A stretch of DNA of 64,000 bases, taken from NCBI RefSeq assembly GCF_002025255.2, contig NZ_CP054588.1:186001-250000 (forward strand). The letters run 5' to 3'. Source of the DNA: Halolamina sp. CBA1230 (GTDB lineage Archaea > Halobacteriota > Halobacteria > Halobacteriales > Haloferacaceae). The notes below the pieces were generated by a model that saw only the letters and a program-made list of their open reading frames with translations, made no database searches and had not been told where the DNA came from. Positions 16,967 to 24,723 of the stretch are shown here, piece by piece. Position numbers and translations under genes: made by a program. The stretch's first letter is position 1, and each line of letters opens with the position of its first letter.

Positions 16967-16988
16967 GTGAAAGATCGTGCTGACTTAT
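16967..16988 (+). pseudogene. 5' fragment of the DUF4397 lipoprotein gene (start codon side)
   Basis: GTG at 16967 followed by AAA GAT CGT GCT GAC TTA T, then the transposon begins. Joining base 16988 directly to 18522 keeps the frame and gives VKDRADLYTADSSESNER (first residue Met when used as a start), leading into the Tat signal of the lipoprotein at 18522-19393. The TTAT at 16985-16988 fits the 4-base AT-rich targets used by IS200/IS605 elements. Confidence 0.6.
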
Positions 16989-17180
16989 CTCCTCTCAAGG
17001 CGTCGTTCCTGACGGTGAGACAAGATGAAATCAGCAATTTCGAGGTGGAGCCTCCGGCCTCAAGGAGCGAACGGAGTGAGCGAGTAGACCGGAGAGGAAA
17101 CCGACATGGGACGACGCAACCAGCACACTGCGACCGGCCGACTCCCCACTATTAAGAACCGTCCGACTCACATCTGAAAC

Positions 17181-18443
17181 ATGGAGGTCCGACGTACTGC
17201 TCCCGTCAAACTCATTGTTCCCGAGGATCGTCGTGACGACCTCCACGAATCCGCCCAGCAATTCCTTCACTGTGCCAACCGTGCCTCCGAGTTCTGTTGG
17301 TCCGATACTTCTCACACAGAGTGCGTTACGACCAACACGACCGCACGAGACGCTCTCTACGACGAACTCCGCGACGAAACCGACCTCACCGCCAACCTCG
17401 TTCAAGAAGCCATTCGACGTGCCGTCCAAGCCGTCAAAGCATGCGTCGAACGGTGGAAGGACGGCAAGCGGGTGAGTCAACCGGAGTTCACGTCGTGGAG
17501 TATGCTCTACGACAAACGGAGCGCCACGTTCTACCGGAACAAAGTCTCGCTCTCAACAGTCTCCGGACGTGTCGAGTGCGACTTTGAACTCCCCTCGGAT
17601 AGCCCAACACCGTACGAACGGTACGTGCTGTCCGAGGAGTTCGAGTTCCGAGCGAGTACGCTCCAGTACGACGCAGTGGATGACGAGTTCTACTTCCATA
17701 TCACTACTCGGAAATCCGACTCCGAAGGAGACAGTAACGACGCAGAGGTTTCGGCAGATACTGAGCACCCCGACCAAACGGTCCTCGGTATCGACCTCGG
17801 CGTTAACTCACTCGCCGTCTCCTCGACGGGCACGTTCTGGCAAGGCGACGACTACGACCACTGGTGCCGCGAGTTCGAAAAGCGACGTGGAGAGATGCAA
17901 CAGCGCGGTACGCAAGCCGCGCATAACGCCCTGCTTCGACTCGGCAAACGTGAAGAAGCATGGCGGAAACAGTACATCCACACCGTCGCCAACGAACTTG
18001 TCACCGAAGCCGTTGAACACGACTGTAACGTAATCGTGTTCGAGGAGTTGACCGATATACGCGAGCGGCTTCCACACGCGAAGTGGCACCACGTCTGGGC
18101 GTTCCGACGCCTCTACGAGTACGTTTCCTACAAGGCCCCCGAACAGGGTATCTCCGTGGAGCAAGTTGAGCCGAACCACACGAGCCAACGCTGTTCGCGG
18201 ACGGACTGTGGGTTCACGCACGAGGACAACCGCCACGGAGAACACTTCGAGTGCCAGAAATGCGGGTACGAGGTGAACGCGGATTACAACGGCGCGAAGA
18301 ACATCGGGCTACGGTACGCCCGAAAGCGAACACACAGACTCCGTTCCTCGCCCAAGTCGGGGGGCGGAGACGCAGAAGTAGACCTGCGTGTGAATGGTGG
18401 GACGGTGAACGGCAAGAGTCACCAGCCTATTGCTGGCGACTGA
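17181..18443 (+). CDS. tnpB: TnpB RNA-guided nuclease (IS1341-type), apparently intact
   Basis: 420 residues. The split RuvC-like site is complete: Asp205 in GIDLGVNSLAV, Glu288 in NVIVFEELTDI and Asp368 in NADYNGAKNIG. A four-cysteine zinc ribbon (CSRTDC and CQKC, about 338-361) lies between the last two. The N-terminal half is the OrfB helix-turn-helix and recognition lobe (FLHCANRASEFCW, FTSWSMLYDKRSATFYR). TnpB proteins are guide-RNA nucleases that help the element persist by cutting donor sites that have lost it. Codon use is less GC-biased than that of neighbours, a sign of transfer. Its 3' end overlaps the predicted guide-RNA region. ATG 17181 follows attaagaa, a likely promoter, at about 17152. 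Confidence 0.92.
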   Translation: MEVRRTAPVKLIVPEDRRDDLHESAQQFLHCANRASEFCWSDTSHTECVTTNTTARDALYDELRDETDLTANLVQEAIRRAVQAVKACVERWKDGKRVSQPEFTSWSMLYDKRSATFYRNKVSLSTVSGRVECDFELPSDSPTPYERYVLSEEFEFRASTLQYDAVDDEFYFHITTRKSDSEGDSNDAEVSADTEHPDQTVLGIDLGVNSLAVSSTGTFWQGDDYDHWCREFEKRRGEMQQRGTQAAHNALLRLGKREEAWRKQYIHTVANELVTEAVEHDCNVIVFEELTDIRERLPHAKWHHVWAFRRLYEYVSYKAPEQGISVEQVEPNHTSQRCSRTDCGFTHEDNRHGEHFECQKCGYEVNADYNGAKNIGLRYARKRTHRLRSSPKSGGGDAEVDLRVNGGTVNGKSHQPIAGD

Positions 18444-18521
18444 TTGGCGGGAGTCCACATCAAAGCCCCACCCTCAAGGACCGAGGCGCGTATGCGCCGA
18501 GGGAGTAGGGTGGGGTAGTTT
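18440..18521 (+). ncRNA. Candidate omega-RNA 3' scaffold / right end of the element
   Basis: A strong fold: ccccaccct (18466-18474) pairs with agggtgggg (18507-18515), enclosing ggcgc/gcgcc (18485-18489 with 18494-18498). In TnpB elements the right end doubles as the guide-RNA scaffold and the bases just outside the element are the guide, here starting acacagcagactcgtc at 18522. The true 5' end probably lies inside tnpB. Assigned by position and structure, not by similarity. Confidence 0.45.
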
Positions 18522-19393
18522 ACACAGCAGACTCGTCGGAGTCGAACGAACGAACACGCCGTCGGTATCTCGCGGTCGTCGGTTCGGTCGCGGGCACCGT
18601 CCTCCTCGCCGGCTGTGGCGGGAACGGGACCGAGACGGAGGGCTCACCCAACGGAACGGGGATGGGGACCGACACGCCGACCGCCGGCGGGACGGAGATG
18701 GAGTCGCCGACGGAGACCGAGGGGACCGAAACGGGAACCGAGGATGGGACGGAGACAGCTACGGGCGGCGCCATGGTCCGGGTCGCCCACCTCTCGCCGG
18801 ACGCGCCGAACGTCGACGTGTACGTCGACGACGAGCCGGTACTGGAGGACGTCCCCTTCGGCGACGTCAGCGACTACCTCCCGCTGGCCGGCGGCACGTA
18901 CACGGTGCGGATCACGCCGGCGGGCGACTCGGAGACGTCCGTCTTCGAGGGTGAGGTGAGCGTCGAGGACGGACAGGCGTACACCATCGCCGCGATCGGC
19001 GAGGTCTCGGAGGACGCCGACCAGTCGTTCGAGCCGCTGATCCTCGAGGACGACAACGAACCGGCGGGCGGCGACACCGCGCGCGTCCGGGCGGTCCACG
19101 CCTCGCCCGACGCGCCAGCGGTCGACATCACCGCCGGTAACGGGGTGCTGTTCGACGGCGTCGAGTACGGCGAGTCCGGCTACACCGAGGTGCCGGCAGG
19201 CGACTACACGCTGGAGATCCGCGGCGACACCGAGGGGAACGACGGCGAGGTCGTCGGCGAGTTCGACGTGACCGTCGAGGGCGGGGAGGTGTACACCGCC
19301 TTCGCCGCGGGCTACCTCACGCCCGACGACGAACCGGCGGAGACCGCGTTCGACCTGGTGGTCGTACAGGACACGGGGGAGATGTCGGGCTAG
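18522..19393 (+). pseudogene. DUF4397-domain Tat lipoprotein, 5' end cut off by the tnpB element
   Basis: The frame is open from inside the element's right end but contains no ATG, GTG or TTG before ATG 18662. Upstream of that ATG it still encodes a complete lipoprotein signal: RTRRRYLAVVGSVAGTVLLA, then Gly-Cys. The mature part has a Thr/Glu/Gly-rich tether and two DUF4397 repeats (VRVAHLSPDAPNVDVYVDD and VRAVHASPDAPAVDI), a beta-sandwich common in secreted archaeal and bacterial surface proteins. If translation starts at 18662 (243 residues) the product lacks its export signal. The missing start is found on the other side of the element at 16967. The gene is therefore probably inactive as a lipoprotein. 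Confidence 0.75.
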
Positions 19394-19523
19394 CGTTCGA
19401 CGTCGGCGCGGTTGCGGTGGGGAACGTCTCCGACCGTTCCCGTTGTCCCGCTTCTCGACCGAGGTTAATCCGCTTGTAGCTTTATGAACTGGTTCCCTCG
19501 GGGTAGTTACCCAGTGGGACGCC

Positions 19524-20459
19524 ATGTCTCTCGTATCCCTCCTCCGTGAGCGGGTTCCCGTGGCGCCGCTAGTGGAGTCCGTACTCCTCGGCACGTCGTC
19601 GCGACGACCGCTCGGCACGAACGTGTTCAGTCGGGAGTGGGATCTCCTGATCGTGCTGGACGCCTGCCGATACGACGCGATCGCCGGTCTCGCTCCGGAG
19701 TTCGACCCCGTGAACGACGTGAACTGGATCTATAGCGTGGGGAGTTCGACCCGAGAGTGGGCCGCGAACACGTTCACGGCCCAGCACCGTGAGCTGATTC
19801 GGAGGACGGCGGTCGTCTGTAGCAACGCGCAGGTACCGCGCACGCTCGAAGCCGGCAACGCGATGGAATCACCGCTCGCCGGGCGGGTCACGTCATGGGA
19901 GACCGTCGGTCCCGACGCCTTCCACACGTTCGACGCCGTCTCGGACTACGCACCCATGGATCCGCATGGGGGAACGTCCCTCCCCGGGATCGCTACGGAT
20001 CGGGCGATCCGCGTCGGACGGGAGACCGACGCCGACCGCCTGCTCGTCCACTATCTCCCGCCCCACAGCCCCTTCCGAGCGACCGCCCTCCGCGAGAACC
20101 GTCCGCTCGAACGGTACGAGTACCGGCCGTTCGACTACCTGCGAGCGGGCGGGGACCGAGACCGCGTGTGGGAGCGGTATCTCGACGAGCTCCGCTGGGG
20201 GCTCGACGAGGTCGAGCGCCTCCTGGACAACGTCGATGCGGAGCGGGCGGTCATCACCGCCGATCACGGCGAACTGTTCGGCCACCTCGGGCTGTACAGC
20301 CATCCAACGGGAGTCCCGCATCCACGGCTGCGGCGCGTCCCCTGGCTGGAGACCACCGCTGTCGATACGGGCGAGTACGAACCGAGCTATGAGAAGCCCG
20401 ACCGGACACACACCACTGAGGAGACGGCGAAACAGCTCGAGTACCTCGGCTACCGCTGA
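19524..20459 (+). CDS. Sulfatase/AlkP-superfamily protein (cytoplasmic type)
   Basis: 311 residues without a signal peptide. The AlkP metal and nucleophile regions are visible: LLIVLDACRYDAI (about 41-53), VGSSTREWAANTF (72-84) with Ser/Thr as likely nucleophile, HYLPPHSPF, and ITADHGELFGHLG. This is the short sulfatase-like family seen in haloarchaeal glycosylation loci. The substrate is unknown; transfer or removal of a sulfate or phosphate on a glycan is the usual proposal. The last residues, QLEYLGYR, repeat the C-terminal L-G-Y motif of the two other AlkP proteins. The likely promoter is the gctttatgaac stretch near 19477. It is convergent with the metallo-beta-lactamase gene. Confidence 0.78.
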   Translation: MSLVSLLRERVPVAPLVESVLLGTSSRRPLGTNVFSREWDLLIVLDACRYDAIAGLAPEFDPVNDVNWIYSVGSSTREWAANTFTAQHRELIRRTAVVCSNAQVPRTLEAGNAMESPLAGRVTSWETVGPDAFHTFDAVSDYAPMDPHGGTSLPGIATDRAIRVGRETDADRLLVHYLPPHSPFRATALRENRPLERYEYRPFDYLRAGGDRDRVWERYLDELRWGLDEVERLLDNVDAERAVITADHGELFGHLGLYSHPTGVPHPRLRRVPWLETTAVDTGEYEPSYEKPDRTHTTEETAKQLEYLGYR

Positions 20460-20493
20460 GTTCTCGCCACCGCGAACGACGCTCGATCGGTCC

Positions 20494-21837
20494 TCACGCG
20501 TGGAACGAGCCCAGACAGTTGTACAGCTGCCGCTCGTAGATGTCGGGCTGCTTGGCGATGCCGAGGTGGGAGCCGATCTTGGCGTCGCTCCAGTGGGCGT
20601 GTTCGGTCCCCTGGAGGAGCCAGTTCAGCAGCCGCGGGTCGACTTCGACCTTGACGTAGCCGTCGTAGCTCCCGAGATCCGGCGAGCGCACTCGCTCGTA
20701 CCCTGTGCCGTCGAAGGTGAGTTCGACGTACTCGTCGCCGAGCAGGCTGACGAGCACGGTCGTGTCCGTCTCGAACCCCACGGACTGGCGGTTCTCCTCG
20801 AACTTCTCGTAGGCGGCGGGGAGGCGGTCGTACAGCTCTTCGGCGTCGGGCATCGGCGCGTCCTCGTAGTCGAGCACTCGCTCCGAAAGTACCTCGTCGA
20901 TGTACTGCTGTTTCGCCGCCTGGTCGATCGGTTCGTACGGCTGTGAGACGCGACCCTCGGCCAGGTCGAGATGCTCGCCCGAGTTGAGGAACACACACTG
21001 GTGGTCGTCGGGGACGTTCCGCTCGAACCACTCGTAGGCCTCGATGCGGGGCGGGTTCGCGGTGTACTCGTTCAGGTCCGCGAGCCCGCCAGCGAGCACG
21101 TACTCGCCCGCGAACGGTAGGTAGTACTCCGGCTCCAGCAGGTCGACGAACTCCGTCGCGAGCTCGTGTTTCTCCTGGATCACCTCGTCGCGGGCCTGGA
21201 GCTTCTCCTCGTGGCTGTAGTCGAGCATGCACTGCGGGTAGAACTGCGCGGCGCTGTACTGGTGACAGAGCAGGTCGATGTCGCCGTAGCGCTGCTTCAC
21301 CTGGCGCATGCTCGTCTCGACCATCGGGTACGGGCAGTCGTTCAGGTTCACGACCGTGTGCTCGCCGTCGTCGATGACGCCCAGCGAATCGACCTGCGTC
21401 GAGCCGAGTTCCGGGTTCTCCTCGACCCACGAGCAGCCGAAGTAGTTGCCACAGATCTCCGGGTCGCAGGCGTCGGCCGCGAGGATGTTGACGTGCAGGT
21501 CGCCGGCGACGGGGGTGCGGGCGTCGTGGTCGAGTTCGGTCACGTCGAAGCCGAGCGCCTCGATCTCTTTCCGGAGGTAGTCCCACCGGTAGTCGTGGAT
21601 GTACACCGGGATGTCGGAGTCCATCCGCCGGAGCGTCGCCGGATCGAAGTGGTCGGGGTGGATGTGGGAGATGTAGATCCCGTCGACGTCGTCGAACTCC
21701 TCCGGGTCGGCCTCAAGTGGCGGGTAGTGACACCACGAGCCGTAGAACGCCCCGTCGACCAGCCAGGGGTCACAGAGCAGTTTCGCGTCGTCGGCCTCGA
21801 CCAGGATCGCCGCCGAACTGAGGTAGGTGACCTTCAT
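20494..21837 (-). CDS. Metallo-beta-lactamase-fold protein, CMP-Neu5Ac-hydroxylase-like, without Rieske domain
   Basis: 447 residues. The N-terminal half is a metallo-beta-lactamase fold with the full metal motif H58-I-H60-P-D62-H63 in YISHIHPDHFDP, preceded by LLCDPWLVDGAFYGSW. A later His (LLCHQYSAAQFYP) and Asp (NLNDCPYP) complete the site. LDYSHEEKLQARDEVI marks the middle. The C-terminal part is SCP2-like (LLNWLLQGTEHAHWSDAKIG, then YERQL), as at the end of CMAH-type proteins. The Rieske iron-sulphur domain of true hydroxylases is absent, so hydroxylation is unlikely; hydrolysis or an altered redox step is possible. A paralogue lacking metal ligands is at 41692. A GGAATAACGAACC element precedes it. 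Confidence 0.75.
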   Translation of the reverse strand: MKVTYLSSAAILVEADDAKLLCDPWLVDGAFYGSWCHYPPLEADPEEFDDVDGIYISHIHPDHFDPATLRRMDSDIPVYIHDYRWDYLRKEIEALGFDVTELDHDARTPVAGDLHVNILAADACDPEICGNYFGCSWVEENPELGSTQVDSLGVIDDGEHTVVNLNDCPYPMVETSMRQVKQRYGDIDLLCHQYSAAQFYPQCMLDYSHEEKLQARDEVIQEKHELATEFVDLLEPEYYLPFAGEYVLAGGLADLNEYTANPPRIEAYEWFERNVPDDHQCVFLNSGEHLDLAEGRVSQPYEPIDQAAKQQYIDEVLSERVLDYEDAPMPDAEELYDRLPAAYEKFEENRQSVGFETDTTVLVSLLGDEYVELTFDGTGYERVRSPDLGSYDGYVKVEVDPRLLNWLLQGTEHAHWSDAKIGSHLGIAKQPDIYERQLYNCLGSFHA

Positions 21838-21862
21838 TCGGCCCGAGGTAGCTATCGCGGTG

Positions 21863-21875
21863 GGTTCGTTATTCC
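21863..21875 (-). promoter_or_regulatory. Promoter-like element GGAATAACGAACC
   Basis: Minus-strand recurrent element, ending about 25 bases before the start of the gene at 20494-21837. Confidence 0.45.
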
Positions 21876-21953
21876 CCCGTTACCCGCTGCGAACCGCCAG
21901 AATGCGAGGGCCGTGGCCTGCGTCACCGCCGGTCCCGAACGAGCGCCGGGCCC

Positions 21954-23786
21954 TCAACAGCTGAGACGGTTGTTCCGGACCTCGTTCCCCGTCGAGTCGG
22001 CGCCCGCGCGGATCTGCATGGCGGCGAGGTTCCGACAGACGACGTTCCGGACGATCACGTTGTCGTGGGAGCGCCGGAGTATCACGCCGCTGTCCCCGTT
22101 GCGCCGGATCTCGTTCTCGCGGACGGTGGTCCGGTCCGCGTGGCGCAGTTCCACGCCGTAGGCGCCGTTCCCGCGGATATCGTTCCCGGCGACGGTCGCG
22201 TCGCGGGCGTCGAACCCCACGAGGCCGGACCCGCCGTTCGCGCGGACGACGTTGCCCCGCACGGTGGCGTCCGCGCTGTCCGACAGCGAGAGCCCGTCGC
22301 CACCGTTCGCGCGGACGACGTTGTCCCGGATCACGGTGTCCTGATCGCCGTTGGAGGTGGCGATGCCGGTGCCGCCGTTGCCCGTCGCCCGACTGTCCCG
22401 GACGACCGTCCCGTCGGGGGCGTCGAACACGACGATCCCGTAGCCGTCGTTCCCGGCGGCATGGACTCCGACGGCGGCGGAGTCCGGCCCGGGCTCGTCG
22501 AGCAGGAGCCCGCTCGCGCCGTTGTTCCGAACGATCGTGTTCAGAACTCGTCCCTCGTCCACGTCCGCGAGATGGACGCCGAAACCGCGGTTCGAGGCGC
22601 TGGTCACGCCGTCGACGGTCACGTCGGTGACGCTCCCGCCGCCGCGGGCCGAGGCGCGGAGCCCGGCGTCCCAGTCGCTCAGTTCGACGTCGCGCACGGT
22701 CACGTTCTCGATCGCGTCGTCGGCGCCGACGGCGACGCCGACGGAGTCAGCGGCGTCGACGCCGTCGATCCGGTGGCCGTCGCCGTCGAACGCGACGTCA
22801 CTGGCCTGGATCTCGACGCAGGCGTCACCGTCGACGTTCCGGAGGTCGCTCGTCAGGACGTACCGTCCCGGGTCGTCGATGCGCGTACACTCGCGGACGC
22901 GAGTCACGTCGCGGCCGTTACTGTCGTCACCGTTGTCGTCCCCATCGTTGCCGTCGTCACCGTCGTCGTTATCGCCGTCATCCCCGTCACCGCCGTCGTT
23001 CCCGCCACCGGGGAAGCGCCCCGCCCCGGCCTCGAGCGTCTCCGGGTCGACGTCGAGCCCGTCGAGTCGGAGCCGGAACCGTGACTCGCCGCCGGTCTGC
23101 CGGAACGAGAGCACCTCCCCGCGGACCCGGAACGCGTCGCCGTCCTGGTCGTCGGTGACGCCGCGGATCGTCACCGTCCCGTCGTCGTTGCGGGTGATGC
23201 GGTCGTCCACGTCGCCGGCGACGTTCTCCTCGGTCCTGATCCGTTCGACGCTCCCGCGGGCCCGGATCGTGTATTCGACTGCCTCGTCGTCGTCGCGCGA
23301 GACGACCTCGACGGTCTCGGTGTTCAGCAGCTCGTCGACGGTGAGCTCCAGCCCGTTCAGGGTGAGCTGCCCGGCGGACTCGCCCTCGGTTTTCCGGAAC
23401 GCGACGATCTCGCCGACGATCACGTAGGCGTCGCTCAGCCCGTTCCCCGTGGTGCCGATGACCGTGACGGTGCCGTCGTCGTTCCGGCGCAGGCGGTCGT
23501 TGGCTTCGGACTTCACCTGGTCGTCGACGCGCGTGCGCTGGACGTACCCGTCCACCCGGAACCGATAGGCGTACTCGCCGTCGTCGACGGCGCGGATCTC
23601 GAGGAAGTCGATCCGGTTCGCGTCCGGCGACGGCGACCGCTGCTGTTCGAGTGCCGTGTCGACCGCCGACCCGTTCGTGGCGTTACTCGCAGCCGCGGCG
23701 GGGGCGACGGCGACTGTCCCCCCGAACACGGCGACGACGGCGACGAGAACCCTGAGCGTCCGGTGCGTGCGTGGGAGTTGTGACAT
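21954..23786 (-). CDS. Secreted right-handed beta-helix protein with two N-terminal beta-domains
   Basis: 610 residues. A Sec-type signal (LRVLVAVVAVFGGTVAVAPA) precedes two related domains of about 90 residues, each with a YxxRxxG(Y/S)V strand, (R/T)RNDDGTVT and DA(Y/F)xVxGE(I/V)xxFR. They match the C-terminal domains of the beta-helix protein at 3859. An Asp/Gly/Asn linker follows, then a CASH/NosD-type parallel beta-helix opening CTRIDDPGRYVLTSDL and continuing with short coils such as TVRGNVVRANGGSGLV. The chain ends in Cys, with another Cys (RNVVCRN) about 27 residues before it. The protein at 43223 has the same start and end of the helix. A surface or glycan-processing role is inferred. 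Confidence 0.8.
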   Translation of the reverse strand: MSQLPRTHRTLRVLVAVVAVFGGTVAVAPAAAASNATNGSAVDTALEQQRSPSPDANRIDFLEIRAVDDGEYAYRFRVDGYVQRTRVDDQVKSEANDRLRRNDDGTVTVIGTTGNGLSDAYVIVGEIVAFRKTEGESAGQLTLNGLELTVDELLNTETVEVVSRDDDEAVEYTIRARGSVERIRTEENVAGDVDDRITRNDDGTVTIRGVTDDQDGDAFRVRGEVLSFRQTGGESRFRLRLDGLDVDPETLEAGAGRFPGGGNDGGDGDDGDNDDGDDGNDGDDNGDDSNGRDVTRVRECTRIDDPGRYVLTSDLRNVDGDACVEIQASDVAFDGDGHRIDGVDAADSVGVAVGADDAIENVTVRDVELSDWDAGLRASARGGGSVTDVTVDGVTSASNRGFGVHLADVDEGRVLNTIVRNNGASGLLLDEPGPDSAAVGVHAAGNDGYGIVVFDAPDGTVVRDSRATGNGGTGIATSNGDQDTVIRDNVVRANGGDGLSLSDSADATVRGNVVRANGGSGLVGFDARDATVAGNDIRGNGAYGVELRHADRTTVRENEIRRNGDSGVILRRSHDNVIVRNVVCRNLAAMQIRAGADSTGNEVRNNRLSC

Positions 23787-23809
23787 CCCCGGCTTTCGGG
23801 CGCCGGCGG

Positions 23810-23821
23810 GTTTCGTTATGA
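23810..23821 (-). promoter_or_regulatory. Promoter-like element TCATAACGAAAC
   Basis: Minus-strand recurrent element, 23 bases before the start of the beta-helix gene at 23786. Confidence 0.45.
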
Positions 23822-23919
23822 ACTGTCGCTCGAGCGGCGGCGATCACCGCCGACCGAGTAAGCTCGGCCAACTGCGCCGCCGATCTGCGGGAGTGGCCTG
23901 CGCACGATCGCCGGCATGC

Positions 23920-24273
23920 TCAGCCCATCTCGCGGAGTATGATCTCCCCAGTGTTGCCGTCGACCTCGATCGAGACGAGGTACGCCCCCGTCGCCGGGAC
24001 GACGAACTCCTCGTGGCCGCTGCTGGCGGCCGTCGACACGATCTCCTCGTCCGTCTCGGCGCGGTGGACGTAGCCGGTGACGGCGCCCAGATCGTCCGAC
24101 CGATCGACCTCGAGCCGCATTCGATCCCCCTCGGTCAGCTCCACCTCCCACTCCGTGGTCGGCGACGTCGCCGAGATGTTGTTCTCGTGCAGCACCGCCT
24201 CACCCTGTAGGCAGCCCGATACCCCCGCCGCCGCGACGCCAGCCACTGACGCCAGATACGCCCGTCTGTGCAT
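23920..24273 (-). CDS. Small Tat lipoprotein, unknown function
   Basis: 117 residues. MHRRAYLASVAGVAAAGVSG is a Tat-type signal with lipobox VSGC (Cys21). The mature part is about 96 residues of beta-strands (TTEWEVELTEGDRMRLEVD, YLVSIEVDGNTGEIIL), giving a compact sandwich like the emp24/GOLD or PPC-type domains of secreted proteins; the exact family is not certain. An AT-rich aacaataaacac stretch on the minus strand at about 24281-24294 is the probable promoter. It is a single gene. Confidence 0.7.
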   Translation of the reverse strand: MHRRAYLASVAGVAAAGVSGCLQGEAVLHENNISATSPTTEWEVELTEGDRMRLEVDRSDDLGAVTGYVHRAETDEEIVSTAASSGHEEFVVPATGAYLVSIEVDGNTGEIILREMG

Positions 24274-24360
24274 ACCTCGGGGTGTTTATTGTTGGAGAAT
24301 AAATGCTTTCCCCCGGAATCAGCCCGTTCGCCGCCGAAAGAGCCAGCTGACGGCCGGGAC

Positions 24361-24531
24361 TCAGTCGTCGGCCTCCATCGGGGCGTCCTCCCAGCCGGCC
24401 CGCACGTCGTCGTCGGCCACCCGTCTCCCGTGGGCGTCGTCGGCGTGTTGCTTGACGAACTCGATCAGTTCGTCGTCGTCGTCGGAGCGAACCATGAACG
24501 CGCAGTCGCCACAGCTGAACTGTCGAACCAT
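24361..24531 (-). CDS. DUF1059-like small protein (56 aa)
   Basis: 56 residues beginning MVRQFSCGDCAFMVRSDDDD, with the CGxC pair at residues 7-10 and the following helix (ELIEFVKQHADDAH) of the DUF1059 family. These are small cytosolic proteins with a conserved C(G)xC motif and a C-terminal xHxxxxH-like helix; here one His remains at HADDAHG. Function is unknown, perhaps metal binding or redox. The start at 24531 is the only one that leaves the family N-terminus intact. Confidence 0.7.
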   Translation of the reverse strand: MVRQFSCGDCAFMVRSDDDDELIEFVKQHADDAHGRRVADDDVRAGWEDAPMEADD

Positions 24532-24667
24532 TGCAGTCGCCCTTCGACCCGGAACGGCCTTGTTATCGGGGCGTTCCGTGGAAAAACACGATCCTACTGG
24601 GGTCGACGCCACGAGACGCGGGACCCTCCGACCCGCCGACGTCGGCGGGGGAGAACGGGTGGCAGCC

Positions 24668-24681
24668 TCTCCATAACAATT
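24668..24681 (+). promoter_or_regulatory. Promoter-like element TCTCCATAACAATT
   Basis: Identical over 14 bases to the minus-strand copy at 3497-3510; it ends 42 bases before the ATG at 24724. Confidence 0.5.
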
Positions 24682-24723
24682 GCGCTCTCTCGGGACTACC
24701 CGACAACGCCCACGGGCACGCTC

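Larger units (their letters stand above)
16989..18521 (+). mobile_element. IS200/IS605-superfamily (IS1341-type) element carrying only tnpB
   Basis: The ends are inferred. The left boundary follows TTAT (16985-16988) and has a subterminal hairpin at 16993-17020 (tctca/tgaga and cgtc/gacg stems). The right boundary follows a strong hairpin at 18466-18515. These end-hairpins and the lack of inverted repeats or a target duplication are typical of the superfamily. Only tnpB is present; no TnpA (Y1 tyrosine transposase) gene occurs in or near it, so it depends on TnpA in trans. Its base composition is lower in GC than the flanks. It splits a lipoprotein gene. The exact right end could shift by a few bases, in steps of three if the old frame is kept. 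Confidence 0.7.

Noticed and set aside
16967-17155. 63-codon frame starting MKDRADL as an independent gene
   Set aside because: Only its first seven codons are old coding sequence; the rest reads into the left end of the tnpB element.
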